Source: Planomonospora sp. ID67723
GTDB lineage: Bacteria > Actinomycetota > Actinomycetes > Streptosporangiales > Streptosporangiaceae
Assembly (NCBI RefSeq): GCF_015711605.1
Contig: NZ_JABTEZ010000001.1
Coordinates: 1,764,001-1,828,000, forward strand
Direction of reading: 5' to 3'
Length of the DNA: 64,000 nt
Part shown: positions 8,672 through 20,606 of the stretch, piece after piece
How positions within the stretch are numbered: the stretch's first letter is position 1
How the letters are laid out: each line of letters starts with the position of its first letter
Notes under the pieces: model-generated
What the model saw: only the letters and a program-made list of their open reading frames with translations
Told to the model about the DNA's origin: nothing
Databases searched by the model: none
Position numbers and translations under genes: made by a program

Positions 8672-9847
8672 TCAAAATGCCTGGTGAGAAGAGCAGAGGA
8701 GGGCGAATGGCCTGTCGCCGATCCGGGTGAGAACCACTGTGGCTGGTTTGTCGCCCGAGAGTCGCAGGTCTTTGCGGAGCCGCTCGACGTCGACCGCGGA
8801 GCCGCGCTTTTTGATCGTCACGTTTCCCGCGCCGCGTTCCCGGAGGGCCGCACGCAGCCGTTTCAGCGAGAACGGCATCACCTCCTGGACCTCGTACCGG
8901 GAGGCCCAGGGGGTCTCGGCGGGAGTGTCCCCGGTGATGTAGGCGATGTGCGGGTCGAGCAGGCGTCCGCCGACCAGCGCGGCGATCTCCGCGACCAGGT
9001 GGGCCCGGATCGCGGCGCCGTCCGGCTCGTAGAGGTAGCGGCCGACGGGGCCGGACCCGGCCTCGCCGAGTTCCGGGTCGGGTGTCAGGGTCGTGCCCGA
9101 CGGCAGCATCGTGGCCCGCCGCTCCGTCTCGCCGGCCAGGGCGCCGGACCAGATGACGGCCTCCTTGACGTCGCCGCGGTAGGAGACCCACTCGGCCTCG
9201 GCCCCGGCGGGGATGAACTCGTACGGGATGCCGGGGGCGACCTTCAGACAGGCCGACCGCGCCCGGGCCACCATCCGGAGCACCTCGGGCCAGGCGGGGG
9301 AGTAGGACATGGGGTCGAAGACGCGGCCCCGGGCGCCTCGGCGGGCGGGGTCGGCGAACAGCACGTCGAAGGCGGCGGGGTCGACCGCTGCGGCGTCGGC
9401 CGTACGGACCCTGACGCGGTCGCCGAACCCGAGGGCGTCCGCGTTGGCCTGGGCGACCGCGGCGGTGAGCGGGTCCGCGTCCACGGCCTCCACGACGCAT
9501 CCCGCCCTGGCCAGGGCCAGCAGGTCCCCGCCGATGCCGCAGCACACGTCGGCGACCCGGGAACCGGGGACGATCCGCCGGGCGCGGTGGTCGGCGACCT
9601 CGCGGCGGGTGGCCTGCTCCAGGCCGCCCGGGGTGAAGTACATCAGGGCGGCGTCGGCGCCGAACTTCTCCCGCGCGCGGTGCCTGAGCGTGGCCTGGGT
9701 GAGCGCCGCCGAGGTGAGGCCGGCGTCGAAGGTCTTCCTGAGCCGGGTCACCGCCGCCACCGGATCGTCCCCCACGGTCTCCGCCGCGGCTTCCAGAGCC
9801 GTGCGGCCGTGCGGGGTCAGCAGCCGCCGGAATGCGTCGAGGTCCAC
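8672..9847 (-). CDS. class I SAM-dependent methyltransferase with THUMP-like domain
   Basis: A 391-residue protein. A helical N-terminus (AATLRHRAREKFGADAAL region) leads to a Rossmann methyltransferase with the SAM loop VADVCCGIGGDLLALA (about residues 99-114). VDADPLTAAVAQANAD follows, and the catalytic-loop equivalent is FADPARRG. The C-terminus matches the actinobacterial THUMP-like domain (MPFSLKRLRAALRERGAGNVTIKKRG). Such proteins are presumed RNA methyltransferases, but the substrate is unknown. ATG 9847 is the natural start. Homologues commonly sit near groES in actinobacteria, as here. Confidence 0.85.
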   Translation of the reverse strand: MDLDAFRRLLTPHGRTALEAAAETVGDDPVAAVTRLRKTFDAGLTSAALTQATLRHRAREKFGADAALMYFTPGGLEQATRREVADHRARRIVPGSRVADVCCGIGGDLLALARAGCVVEAVDADPLTAAVAQANADALGFGDRVRVRTADAAAVDPAAFDVLFADPARRGARGRVFDPMSYSPAWPEVLRMVARARSACLKVAPGIPYEFIPAGAEAEWVSYRGDVKEAVIWSGALAGETERRATMLPSGTTLTPDPELGEAGSGPVGRYLYEPDGAAIRAHLVAEIAALVGGRLLDPHIAYITGDTPAETPWASRYEVQEVMPFSLKRLRAALRERGAGNVTIKKRGSAVDVERLRKDLRLSGDKPATVVLTRIGDRPFALLCSSHQAF

Positions 9848-9919
9848 GTCGCCCGACGCTACCGGAATGCGGGCCGGCGCCCCGGCCTCCGGCCCGGGGA
9901 GCGCGTCGGCGCCCGGAGT

Positions 9920-10411
9920 TCAGAGACCGGTGTCGCCGAGGGAGGACAGGAGCTTGCGGAGCAGGGCCGCCAGCTGGTCCCGCTCGGCGGGGGTGAGGCC
10001 GTCGAGCAGGCGCTGCTCGTTGGCGACGTGGCCGTCGAGGAGACCGGTGGCCAGCCGGCGTCCCTCGTCGGTGAGGGTGACCAGGACGAGACGGCGGTTG
10101 TCCTCCGCGGTGGCGCGGGTGACCAGGCCCTTGGCGACGAGGCGGTCGATGCGGTTGGTGAGCGCGGCGGAGCTGACCATGGCGGCTCCGGCCAGATCGC
10201 TCATGCACAGGGTCCGGTCGGCGCGCAGCAGGGTCGCCAGCACGTCGAACTCCCACGCCTCGAGACCGTGCTCCTCGAAGTAGGCCTTGACGCCGCGCTC
10301 CAGCAGGCGGGAGGCGCGGGAGACCCGCCCGACCACGGCCATGGCCGAGACGTCCAGGCCGGGCCGTACGGAGGCCCACTGGCCCAGGATCCTGTCCACC
10401 GCATCGCTCAC
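9920..10411 (-). CDS. MarR-family transcriptional regulator
   Basis: Winged-helix protein of 163 residues. The recognition region CMSDLAGAAMVSSAALTNRIDRLVAKGLV and the wing RATAEDNRRLVLVTLTDEGRRLA are diagnostic of MarR. The GTG start at 10411 is immediately preceded by GGAGGG, an unusually short spacing, so translation might begin a few codons later. It is divergent from the NAD-binding epimerase-like gene, with dyads TTTCG-N4-CGAAA between them, and probably regulates that gene. Confidence 0.87.
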   Translation of the reverse strand: MSDAVDRILGQWASVRPGLDVSAMAVVGRVSRASRLLERGVKAYFEEHGLEAWEFDVLATLLRADRTLCMSDLAGAAMVSSAALTNRIDRLVAKGLVTRATAEDNRRLVLVTLTDEGRRLATGLLDGHVANEQRLLDGLTPAERDQLAALLRKLLSSLGDTGL

Positions 10412-10429
10412 CCCTCCAGGATATCAAAG

Positions 10430-10511
10430 TTTCGGCATCGAAATGTTTGACATCTACCGGAAGGCGGGTTTAACGTTTCGCTATCGCAAGCTTTGGTGTC
10501 GAAATGTTCGA
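10430..10511. promoter_or_regulatory. repeated MarR-type operator candidate
   Basis: The perfect dyad TTTCG-GCAT-CGAAA spans 10430-10443. The motif (A/G)TCGAAATGTT(T/C)GA occurs at about 10437-10450 and again at 10498-10511, just before the epimerase start. The duplicated sites in a short divergent intergenic region suggest binding by the adjacent MarR protein. Confidence 0.55.
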
Positions 10512-10521
10512 GGTGGAGACG

Positions 10522-11367
10522 ATGAGGGTTCTCGTGCTGGGCGCGACCGGCTACATCGGCTCGGCGGTCGCCGAGCGGCTCGCGGAGCGCGGTCACCGGG
10601 TGGTGGCGCTGGTCCGGCCGAAGCCGGGTGAGGCCAGGGTCGTGCCCGGGGCCGCGGAGGTGCGCCACGGCGACGTGACCGACCCCGCCTCCCTCGCCGC
10701 GGGCGACGTGGACGTGATCGTGCACGCCTCCGCTCCGACCGGCGACGAGGCGGTGGAGCTGGCGGCGCTCGACGCGCTGCTGGCGGGCGGGGCGCGGCTG
10801 GTCTACACGAGCGGCATCTGGGTGCTCGGTGCCGGGGCCGCCGACGAGGAGAGCCCGGTGAACCCCATCCCCCTGGTCCGGTTCCGGGCGGGTGCGGAGC
10901 GGCGGGTCCTCGGCGCGGGCGGCGTCGTGGTCAGGCCCGGCATCGTGTACGGCGAAGGCGGGGGCATCCCGGCCCTGCTGGCCGCCAAGGCCGCCGAGCA
11001 GGGCCGGGGCCGCTACGTCTCCGCGGACGGCCGGGAGCCCACCTGGCCCACGGTCCACGTCGGCGACCTGGCCGACCTGTTCGCCGCCGTCGTGGAGAGG
11101 GGCGAGCCCGGCGCGATCTACCACGGCGTGGGCGAGGAAGCCGTGCCGCTGCCGGCGATCGCGAAGGCCGCGGCGGAGGCGGCGGGCCTCGGGGGCGCGG
11201 AGGCGGAGGCCTGGCCGGTGGAAGAGGCGGCGGGCGACTTCGGCCCGGCCTTCGCCGAGGCGCTCGCCCTCGGCCAGAGCGTGAGCGCGGCCCGGACCCG
11301 GAAGGCGCTCGACTGGACCCCGTCCCGCCCCGGCCTCGTCGCCGACCTCGCCGGCGGCTCGTACTGA
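10522..11367 (+). CDS. NAD(P)-dependent epimerase/dehydratase-like protein (extended/atypical SDR)
   Basis: A 281-residue Rossmann protein. It starts [24 protein letters not shown] with the nucleotide-binding GxxGxxG motif. [15 protein letters not shown] follows. The region [11 protein letters not shown] has a TSG in the place of the active-site Ser, and [16 protein letters not shown] is typical of the family. ATG 10522 is preferred to the upstream ATG 10504 because AGGTGGAG ends four bases before it. It is divergent from a MarR regulator and likely controlled by it. The substrate is unknown. Confidence 0.82.
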   Translation: MRVLVLGATGYIGSAVAERLAERGHRVVALVRPKPGEARVVPGAAEVRHGDVTDPASLAAGDVDVIVHASAPTGDEAVELAALDALLAGGARLVYTSGIWVLGAGAADEESPVNPIPLVRFRAGAERRVLGAGGVVVRPGIVYGEGGGIPALLAAKAAEQGRGRYVSADGREPTWPTVHVGDLADLFAAVVERGEPGAIYHGVGEEAVPLPAIAKAAAEAAGLGGAEAEAWPVEEAAGDFGPAFAEALALGQSVSAARTRKALDWTPSRPGLVADLAGGSY

Positions 11368-11556
11368 GGTCCTCCGGCCCGGCGGTCCCGCGTTCTCCGC
11401 GCCCGGCGGGATCGCCGGATCCGTCTCGGCCGGTGAGGTCGGCGCGCTCCCGCCCGCACCCTGCGCGGGGGTGCCGGGGCGGTGGTCCGTGTGACCGTGC
11501 CGCGGCGCGCAGGGAGGGATCGGGCGTTCGCCGGGAGCGCAGCGGGGCGGTTCGTG

Positions 11557-11616
11557 TTGACTGTCAAGGCCTCCTTGCATACTGTTCCATTGGCACTCTC
11601 CCGGTGAGAGTGCCAA
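11557..11616 (+). promoter_or_regulatory. groESL promoter with CIRCE (HrcA) operator
   Basis: A textbook CIRCE element occupies 11590-11616: TTGGCACTC, nine bases, GAGTGCCAA, a perfect 9-9-9 inverted repeat bound by HrcA. A -35-like TTGACT (11557-11562) and a weaker -10 (TACTGT or CATACT near 11578-11585) lie just upstream, so HrcA would block transcription start or early elongation. The preceding stretch (11368-11556) shows no gene or notable structure. Confidence 0.92.
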
Positions 11617-11705
11617 ATACATGCGACGAGGCAGGTCTGACACCCGCGACGGCAGACCGCTGGTCGCCTCTTCTAGATCATTCAAATCTGAAGGGGAGGT
11701 CCGAC

Positions 11706-12017
11706 GTGACGACCGCCACCAAGGTTCCCGTTAAGCCGCTCGGCGACCGCATCGTGGTCCAGCCGCTCGAGGCAGAGCAGACCACCGCTTCCGGTCTGGT
11801 CATCCCGGACACCGCCAAGGAGAAGCCGCAGGAGGGCAAGGTCCTCGCGGTGGGCCCCGGCAACTGGGACGAGAACGGCACCAAGCGCGTTCCGCTCGAC
11901 GTCAACGAGGGCGACGTTGTCCTCTACAGCAAGTACGGCGGCACCGAGGTGAAGTACGGCGGCGAGGAGTACCTCGTGCTCTCCGCCCGTGACGTGCTCG
12001 CCATCATCGAGAAGTAA
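11706..12017 (+). CDS. groES: co-chaperonin GroES
   Basis: The heptameric 10-kDa lid of the GroEL chaperonin. The 103 residues start [24 protein letters not shown]. The mobile loop is [18 protein letters not shown], followed by VLAVGPG and a C-terminus [14 protein letters not shown], all canonical. GTG 11706 is chosen by the strong AAGGGGAGG six bases upstream and by family length. It is the first gene of the operon with groEL and is under CIRCE/HrcA heat-shock control. Confidence 0.97.
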   Translation: MTTATKVPVKPLGDRIVVQPLEAEQTTASGLVIPDTAKEKPQEGKVLAVGPGNWDENGTKRVPLDVNEGDVVLYSKYGGTEVKYGGEEYLVLSARDVLAIIEK

Positions 12018-12038
12018 TTCACGCTTCACCGAGATGAC

Positions 12039-13733
<1,695 letters not shown>

Positions 13734-13805
13734 GTCGCAACGGTCCGCGCGGAGCGGCCGGGTCCCCTCCCGGCGCTCCGCGCGGTCTCCGGCCCGGTCC
13801 GGTAC

Positions 13806-13845
13806 GACCCGCCCCTCGAAGAAGGGCGGGTCGTTTTGTTTTGCG
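13806..13845 (+). terminator. rho-independent terminator of groESL
   Basis: GACCCGCCC (13806-13814) pairs with GGGCGGGTC (13824-13832) and is followed by GTTTTGTTTTG. This is a strong stem with an actual T-rich run, unusual in this GC-rich window. Confidence 0.88.
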
Positions 13846-14028
13846 GTAAACCAAAAGGGGCTGCTAAGCGTCACCGCCACCATACGGAAGTGAGAACCGA
13901 CTTATAACAAATAGCCGACATATATGTTGATCACATGAAATATCGGGGCGTATTAAAAGCCCCAGTGTCGCCATACGGTCACACTCTGCTATCTCCGTCT
14001 CAATGTGACCAATCCGTAGCCGTTCGCT

Positions 14029-14697
14029 ATGACGACAGGCCCGACCGGTGTGGGCATCATGCCTAACGTGACCGAGGGATGCGTCGCCGACGCCAAAAGT
14101 GGGGTAAGGCTTGCGACGAGATCTGACGGGGCCTCTCACGGGGATGACCTCAGAGATCTGACGAGCCTCGCTGTTCAGGGGGATCGCACCGCGATCGAAT
14201 CCCTGCTGACGCAGTTGCGCCCGATGGTGGTGCGTTATTGCCGCGCACGTCTGGGCCGGGTTTCCGGCCAGTACCACATCGCGGACGATGTGGCCCAGGA
14301 AGTATGCATCGCGGTGCTGTCCGCGCTGCCCCGCTACCGCGACATGGGACGCCCCTTCGCCTCCTTCGTCTTCGGTATCGCCTCCCACAAGGTGGCCGAC
14401 GCGCTGCGCAGCTCCGTGCGCTCCGCCGTACCCACCCAGGACCTTCCGGACGGGCCCGACGAGGGCCCCGGGCCGGAGGAGACCGTCGTCCGCTACATCG
14501 AGGCCGAGCACGCGCGCCGGCTGCTCTCCAGGCTCCCCGACAATCAGCGCGAACTGCTGATGCTCAGGGTCGTGTCGGGTCTTTCCGCGGAGGAGACGGG
14601 TAATGTACTCGGCATGTCACCAGGTGCGGTTCGCGTTGCCCAGCACCGGGCCCTCGCCCGGCTACGAGCGATGGCGGAGCTGGAGTCGATAGCTTGA
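14029..14697 (+). CDS. sigma-70 family RNA polymerase sigma factor, SigD/ShbA type
   Basis: ECF-like sigma factor of 222 residues. Region 2 contains [23 protein letters not shown] and [16 protein letters not shown]; region 4 has [38 protein letters not shown]. Sequence style and position (after groEL, before DUF5319 and guaB) match SigD of Mycobacterium and ShbA of Streptomyces; ShbA controls the principal sigma gene hrdB. The start could be ATG 14029 or ATG 14059; neither has a clear ribosome-binding site. The upstream DNA (13846-14028) is AT-rich and holds no whiB gene, which sits here in Mycobacterium. Confidence 0.9.
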   Translation: MTTGPTGVGIMPNVTEGCVADAKSGVRLATRSDGASHGDDLRDLTSLAVQGDRTAIESLLTQLRPMVVRYCRARLGRVSGQYHIADDVAQEVCIAVLSALPRYRDMGRPFASFVFGIASHKVADALRSSVRSAVPTQDLPDGPDEGPGPEETVVRYIEAEHARRLLSRLPDNQRELLMLRVVSGLSAEETGNVLGMSPGAVRVAQHRALARLRAMAELESIA

Positions 14698-14897
14698 CAG
14701 CGGTTCATCCCCGACGCCCGGCCCGGCGGTACGGACCGGAAGAGGACCCGGCCCTGGCCGAGACCGAGGCGATCCTGGGAGCCCTCTCCCGAAGGGAACC
14801 CGTCGCGGTGACCGACGAGGCCGTCCGGCTGCTCTCGGCGCTGATCGACGACGTCGATCAGCGCTGCTCCTCGGTGTCGATCACACCGTCGGCGTAG
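14694..14897 (+). CDS. small protein overlapping the sigma factor stop, possible truncated anti-sigma factor
   Basis: A TTG start at 14694 overlaps the sigma-factor TGA by three bases and opens a 67-residue frame ([31 protein letters not shown]...). Its place corresponds to rsdA, the anti-SigD gene of Mycobacterium, whose N-terminal segment binds the sigma factor. The frame is far shorter than RsdA and has no transmembrane segment. Its last 40 bases overlap the 3' end of the DUF5319 gene on the opposite strand. It could be a sigma-binding peptide, a decayed anti-sigma factor or non-functional. The assignment rests on position and coupling. Confidence 0.5.
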   Translation: MTAVHPRRPARRYGPEEDPALAETEAILGALSRREPVAVTDEAVRLLSALIDDVDQRCSSVSITPSA

Positions 14898-15235
14898 CCC
14901 TGGGCGTAGTCCCAGCTGACGTAGTCGGTCGGGTCGGGCTGGTAGGCGGGCTCGTGCACCTGCGGCTGGCCGTCGTCGATCATCTGGCGCAGGTTGCCGC
15001 GGAGCAGGTCCCAGTCGAAATAGTGCTGCTCGCCGCATTCGGGGCAGTCGAGGACCAGCCCGGAGATGCCCTGGGGCTCCAGCAAGGAGCGGAAGATCTC
15101 CACGTCGGCGAGGTCGGTCACGGCCTCGTCGCGCTCAGCCGCCGTCAGCGGCTCGGGGTCGTCGGGCTCGCCCAGCGCCGCGGCGGGGTCGTCGGGGTCG
15201 TTCGCGAACGGGTCGCGAGGGCCGTCTTCCAGCAC
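14858..15235 (-). CDS. DUF5319 domain-containing protein
   Basis: An acidic 125-residue protein typical of actinobacteria, where it sits beside sigD/shbA. It begins MLEDGPRDPFANDPDDPAAALG. The core ERDEAVTDLADVEIFRSLLEPQGISGLVLDCPECGEQHYFDWDLL has a CPECG pair, followed by [13 protein letters not shown]. The two cysteines suggest a metal knuckle or redox role, but the function is unknown. The start is GTG 15235. The gene converges on, and overlaps, the small frame after the sigma factor. Confidence 0.86.
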   Translation of the reverse strand: MLEDGPRDPFANDPDDPAAALGEPDDPEPLTAAERDEAVTDLADVEIFRSLLEPQGISGLVLDCPECGEQHYFDWDLLRGNLRQMIDDGQPQVHEPAYQPDPTDYVSWDYAQGYADGVIDTEEQR

Positions 15236-15318
15236 GATCCCACTTTATGGCCTCGATGCGCTCGCCATACCCCGAACCCCCCGAGCTGAGGGTATCCGGA
15301 GTCTCGGAGAACGGGTGC

Positions 15319-16320
15319 CTACGCCAGCCACCCCCGCCGCGCCGCCTCCACCCCGGCCTGGAACCGGGACTGCGCGCCCAGCTCGGCCATCGCCTCGGCG
15401 AAGCGGGCGCGGACCGTCCGGACGGAGATCCCGAGCTGCCGGGCGATCACCTCGTCGCTGACCCCCTGGGCGGCCAGCCGGAGCACACGCACCGCGCCGT
15501 CGCGGGGGCGTGACCACGGCAGGGGTGCGGCGCGGGCCCACAGCTCCTCGAACAGCGTGCGCAGCGAGGCCACCACGACACAGGCGCGGACGAGGTGGAA
15601 GTTGTAGGCGTTCTCGGCCAGGGCGCCGCCCCACTGTGCGGGCATGCCCGCGGTGCCGGCGCCGGCGACCAGGAACCAGCTCGGCACCGAGGGCAGGGTC
15701 CGGATGTGCGCCCCGGCCTCCTCGAACCGGATGAGCTTCTCCCGCAGGCCGGGCATCTCCAGCGCGCCCACCGGGATGACGGTCCGGCAGGAGAGCAGGC
15801 CGCCGCGCTGGGCTGAGATCCACTGGTCGGCGTAGCGACGGTTGAAGTCGCTCATCGTCCGCAGGTCGGGGACGGCCGAGAGCAGCTCCAGCGGCGGCGC
15901 CTGGACAGCCATGCCGATCACGCTCTCGTAGAGCTCGTCGGCTCCGCCGACCAGCTCGACCGGGAACTGCCCGCTCTGGTAGTCGCGCCCGGCGTCGTAC
16001 TGGTGGATGAAACCGCGGATCGAGCCGAGCACGGTGTCGATCCTGCGGCTCTCCTCGGCCAGGTGGTCCAGCCGGTCGGCGATCAGGTGGCCGAGGGCGG
16101 CGGCGGGATGCCGGGCGAGGTACTCGCCGGCCTGCTCGTCGACCACGCCCAGCCTCACCAGGGTGCCCAGCTCGCGGCCGAGCAGCTCGGGTGAGCCGCC
16201 GGTGGCCTCGACGAGGTCGGCGCAGGTGGCACGGTGCAGGCGGAGCACCGCGTTGTACAAGGAGGTCTGGGCCGGGGTGAGACCCAGTGCCTCCAGGGAG
16301 TCGGAGGTGTCGGTGCGCAT
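15319..16320 (-). CDS. helix-turn-helix regulator with TrmB-like N-terminus and LuxR-type C-terminus
   Basis: A 333-residue protein. The N-terminal part (LEALGLTPAQTSLYNAVLRLHRATCADLVEATGGS) resembles the TrmB winged helix. A middle region like phospholipase-D-type effector domains follows. The C-terminal LuxR helix-turn-helix is VRVLRLAAQGVSDEVIARQLGISVRTVRARFAEAMAELGAQSR. ATG 16320 is chosen because CAGGAG lies about 10 bases upstream. Such orphan regulators are numerous in actinomycetes and often control secondary metabolism. No target is evident here. Confidence 0.82.
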   Translation of the reverse strand: MRTDTSDSLEALGLTPAQTSLYNAVLRLHRATCADLVEATGGSPELLGRELGTLVRLGVVDEQAGEYLARHPAAALGHLIADRLDHLAEESRRIDTVLGSIRGFIHQYDAGRDYQSGQFPVELVGGADELYESVIGMAVQAPPLELLSAVPDLRTMSDFNRRYADQWISAQRGGLLSCRTVIPVGALEMPGLREKLIRFEEAGAHIRTLPSVPSWFLVAGAGTAGMPAQWGGALAENAYNFHLVRACVVVASLRTLFEELWARAAPLPWSRPRDGAVRVLRLAAQGVSDEVIARQLGISVRTVRARFAEAMAELGAQSRFQAGVEAARRGWLA

Positions 16321-16565
16321 CGGTGGGGGACTCCTGAAGTGACGCGACTGCCGCGAGGATAACCCGGCGGGCCGCCGATGTCCGGGACTTGCACCGACTT
16401 GTGTAGCCGGGATGCAACTTCGTGCAATTGCACCTTTGACCATTGCGCATCAACGGAAGGTAACGCACGATTAACACAGCGTCGGCATCGTAAGCGGGTG
16501 ACGTCGCCGCCAGGACGCGGAGGGGGGTCCGGCGGCACAGGCGGCCCGTGGTGGTGCCGGTGACC

Positions 16566-16601
16566 GGGAGACCGAGCGGGTCACCGACCGCTCGGTCTCC
16601 C
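16566..16601. terminator. 14-bp perfect stem upstream of guaB
   Basis: GGGAGACCGAGCGG (16566-16579) pairs perfectly with CCGCTCGGTCTCCC (16588-16601) over an 8-base loop. It lies between divergent genes, where an ordinary terminator is not expected. It could insulate or attenuate, or bind a regulator. Confidence 0.5.
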
Positions 16602-16609
16602 GATTCTCC

Positions 16610-16651
16610 GCTTCGCGCCCTGCCGTTCTGCGCTTCGCACCCTGCCGTTCG
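16610..16651. repeat. 22-bp tandem duplication upstream of guaB promoter
   Basis: GCTTCGCGCCCTGCCGTTCT (16610-16629) is repeated as GCTTCGCACCCTGCCGTTCG (16632-16651), two mismatches in 20, with a 22-base period. It lies immediately upstream of the presumed guaB promoter. Confidence 0.65.
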
Positions 16652-16750
16652 GCGCGCCGGGAGACAGACCCTAAACTGTGCCGAGGGGCCGGTGCTTTTG
16701 CCCACCCAGATTCCCGCCAGAGCGTGTCGTGGCAGGAGGGTTGCAGGTGA

Positions 16751-18382
<1,632 letters not shown>

Positions 18383-18390
18383 GTTTCCTC

Positions 18391-18425
18391 GTACGGCTTC
18401 CGCCCCGACGCGGCGGGAGCCGTAC
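18391..18425 (+). promoter_or_regulatory. guaB-guaB3 intercistronic hairpin
   Basis: GTACGGCT (18391-18398) pairs with AGCCGTAC (18418-18425), and the interior CGCC/GGCG adds pairs. It fills the 70-base gap between guaB and guaB3 and may attenuate readthrough or stabilise the guaB end. Confidence 0.5.
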
Positions 18426-18452
18426 CCGCATGAAATTGGGAAAGACAGGCAT

Positions 18453-19571
18453 ATGACTCAGGTGGAGATCGGCCGCGGCAAGAACGGCCGCCGTGCCTAC
18501 GCGCTCGACGAGATCGGCATCGTCCCGTCCCGGCGGACCCGCGACCCGGAGGAGGTCTCGATCTCCTGGCAGATCGACGCCTACCGGTTCGACCTTCCCC
18601 TCGTGGTGAGCCCCATGGACAGCGTGGTCTCCCCGAAGACCGCGATCGAGGTCGGCCGGCTCGGCGGCCTCGCGGTGCTCGACCTCGAGGGTCTGTGGAC
18701 CCGTTACGAGGACCCCGAGCCGCTCCTGGCCGAGGTGGCCGAGCTCAAGGGCGAGGCGGCGACCAGGCGGTTGCAGGAGATCTACAACGAGCCGATCAAG
18801 GACGAGCTGATCGGCCGCCGGATCGAGGAGATCCGCGCGGCCGGGGTGACCACGGCCGCCCGTCTCTCCCCGCAGCGCACGGTCCAGCACCACAAGGCCG
18901 TCATCGACGCGGGTGTGGACATCTTCGTGATCCGCGGCACCACCGTCTCGGCCGAGCACGTCTCGGGCCGGGCCGAGCCGCTCAACCTCAAGCAGTTCAT
19001 CTACGAGCTGGACGTCCCGGTGATCGTCGGCGGCTGCGCGACCTACACCGCGGCGCTGCACCTCATGCGGACCGGTGCGGCCGGCGTGCTCGTCGGCTTC
19101 GGCGGCGGCGCCTCGCACACCACCCGCACCGTGCTCGGCGTGGTGGTGCCGATGGCCACCGCGATCTCCGACGTGGCCGCGGCCCGCCGCGACTACATGG
19201 ACGAGTCCGGCGGCCGGTACGTCCACGTCATCGCCGACGGGGGCATGGGCACCTCGGGTGACATCGCCAAGGCCATCGCCTGCGGCGCCGACGCGGTCAT
19301 GGTCGGCTCGCCGCTGGCCCGCGCGACCGAGGCGCCCGGCAGGGGCTTCCACTGGGGCTCGGAGGCGCAGCACCCCGAGCTGCCGCGCGGCAAGCGGGTC
19401 GAGTTCGGCACGGTCGGCACGCTGGAGCAGATCCTGCACGGCCCCTCCTCGGCCGCCGACGGCTCGATGAACCTGATGGGCGCGCTCCGGCGCACGATGG
19501 CCACCGCGGGCTACTCCGACCTGAAGGAGTTCCAGCGGGTCGAGGTCGTCGTCGCCCCGCAGCAGCGCTGA
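18453..19571 (+). CDS. guaB3: GuaB3 family IMP dehydrogenase-related protein
   Basis: A 372-residue TIM-barrel relative of IMP dehydrogenase lacking CBS domains. The start MTQVEIGRGKNGRRAYALDEIGIVPSRRTRDPEEVS and the length fit the actinobacterial GuaB3 family that always follows guaB. IADGGMGTSGDIAKAIACGADAVMVGSPLA is the phosphate-binding region. The IMPDH catalytic SICTTR loop is replaced by a loop around GGGASHTTR, with no Cys at that position, so IMPDH activity is doubtful. ATG 18453 has only a weak purine stretch upstream. Confidence 0.94.
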   Translation: MTQVEIGRGKNGRRAYALDEIGIVPSRRTRDPEEVSISWQIDAYRFDLPLVVSPMDSVVSPKTAIEVGRLGGLAVLDLEGLWTRYEDPEPLLAEVAELKGEAATRRLQEIYNEPIKDELIGRRIEEIRAAGVTTAARLSPQRTVQHHKAVIDAGVDIFVIRGTTVSAEHVSGRAEPLNLKQFIYELDVPVIVGGCATYTAALHLMRTGAAGVLVGFGGGASHTTRTVLGVVVPMATAISDVAAARRDYMDESGGRYVHVIADGGMGTSGDIAKAIACGADAVMVGSPLARATEAPGRGFHWGSEAQHPELPRGKRVEFGTVGTLEQILHGPSSAADGSMNLMGALRRTMATAGYSDLKEFQRVEVVVAPQQR

Positions 19572-19580
19572 CCCGCGGGC

Positions 19581-19636
19581 GAAGACGCCCGCAAGGGGTG
19601 CCCGGTCCCAGGGGACCGGGCACCCCTTGCGTCTTC
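19581..19636 (+). terminator. long hairpin terminator after guaB3
   Basis: GAAGACGC plus GCAAGGGGTGCCCGGTCCC (19581-19609) pairs with the exact complement at 19612-19636, a stem of about 25 pairs with a two-base bulge and a tiny loop. It closes the guaB-guaB3 unit; the convergent aldolase operon ends 60 bases further on. Confidence 0.85.
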
Positions 19637-19695
19637 TCCGGGGAGTGCGGCTCCGGCTCGGAGCCGCGGGGGACCGGGCTCCGGCCGGCCGGTGA

Positions 19696-20520
19696 TCAGC
19701 CTCCGAGCACTCCGAGGAGCCGGGTGACCTCGGCGGCGACGGCCGTACGGCCCGTCTTCAGGTACGTGCGGGGGTCGACGACCCGCTCGTCGGCGGCCAG
19801 GTGCTCGCGGATCGCCCGGGTGAAGGTCCGATTCAGGTGTGTGGCGATGTTGATCTTTTTCATGCCGTGCCGTACGGCGGCGCGCAGGGTGTCGTCCGGC
19901 ACGCCCGAGGAGCCGTGGAGCACCAGGGGGACCGGGACGGCGGCGTGCAGCTCGGCGATGAGCGCCAGGTCGAGAACGGCGTCGCGGGTCGTCATGGCGT
20001 GGGAGCTGCCGACCGCCACGGCCAGGGCGTCGACGCCGGTGCGGGCCACGTAGTCCACGGCCTCGTGCGGTTTGGTCCGCGTCCCCGGCGCGTGCGCGCC
20101 GTCCTTGCCGCCGATCTCGCCGAGCTCGGCCTCCACCCACACGCCCCGCCCGTGGCACCAGGCGGCGACCTCGGCGGTGAGCGCCGCGTTCTCCTCGTCG
20201 GGCAGCGCGGAGGCGTCGAACATGACCGACCCGAGCCCCAGCCCCACCGCCTCCTCGACGAGCGCCCGGTCGGTGGCGTGGTCGAGGTGGACGGCCACCT
20301 CCACCGAGGACGCCCTGGCCACGGCGAGGGAGGCGGTCGCGATCGGGGCGAGGGCGCCGTGGTAGCGCACGCAGTTCTCGCTGATCTGCAGCACGACCGG
20401 GGTGCCCGCGGCTTCCGCGCCGGCGACGATCGCCTCCGCGTGCTCGAGCTGGACGACGTTGAACGCGCCGACGCCGGCCGGGGCGTCCCGGACGATGTCA
20501 CCGATGCCGACGACGGGCAT
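19696..20520 (-). CDS. class II aldolase, tagatose/fructose-bisphosphate type (KbaY/GatY-like)
   Basis: Zinc-dependent aldolase of 274 residues, expected to split tagatose-1,6-bisphosphate (or fructose-1,6-bisphosphate) into DHAP and glyceraldehyde-3-phosphate. Family motifs are GAFNVVQLEHAEAI, VAVHLDHATD (metal-binding His), the VEAELGEIGGKDGAH region and LVLHGSSGVPDD. ATG 20520 follows AGAGG; the upstream ATG 20547 is less likely. It is the last gene of a four-gene amino-sugar operon, and that context favours tagatose-bisphosphate as substrate. Confidence 0.85.
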   Translation of the reverse strand: MPVVGIGDIVRDAPAGVGAFNVVQLEHAEAIVAGAEAAGTPVVLQISENCVRYHGALAPIATASLAVARASSVEVAVHLDHATDRALVEEAVGLGLGSVMFDASALPDEENAALTAEVAAWCHGRGVWVEAELGEIGGKDGAHAPGTRTKPHEAVDYVARTGVDALAVAVGSSHAMTTRDAVLDLALIAELHAAVPVPLVLHGSSGVPDDTLRAAVRHGMKKINIATHLNRTFTRAIREHLAADERVVDPRTYLKTGRTAVAAEVTRLLGVLGG

Positions 20521-20606
20521 GGCAGGCCTCTTTCGCTCGTGGTTCACCGGGCGGACTTGTGCTCCACCAGATGGATGCGTGTGGATGCGGCTCCTCGGCG
20601 GGCCGG

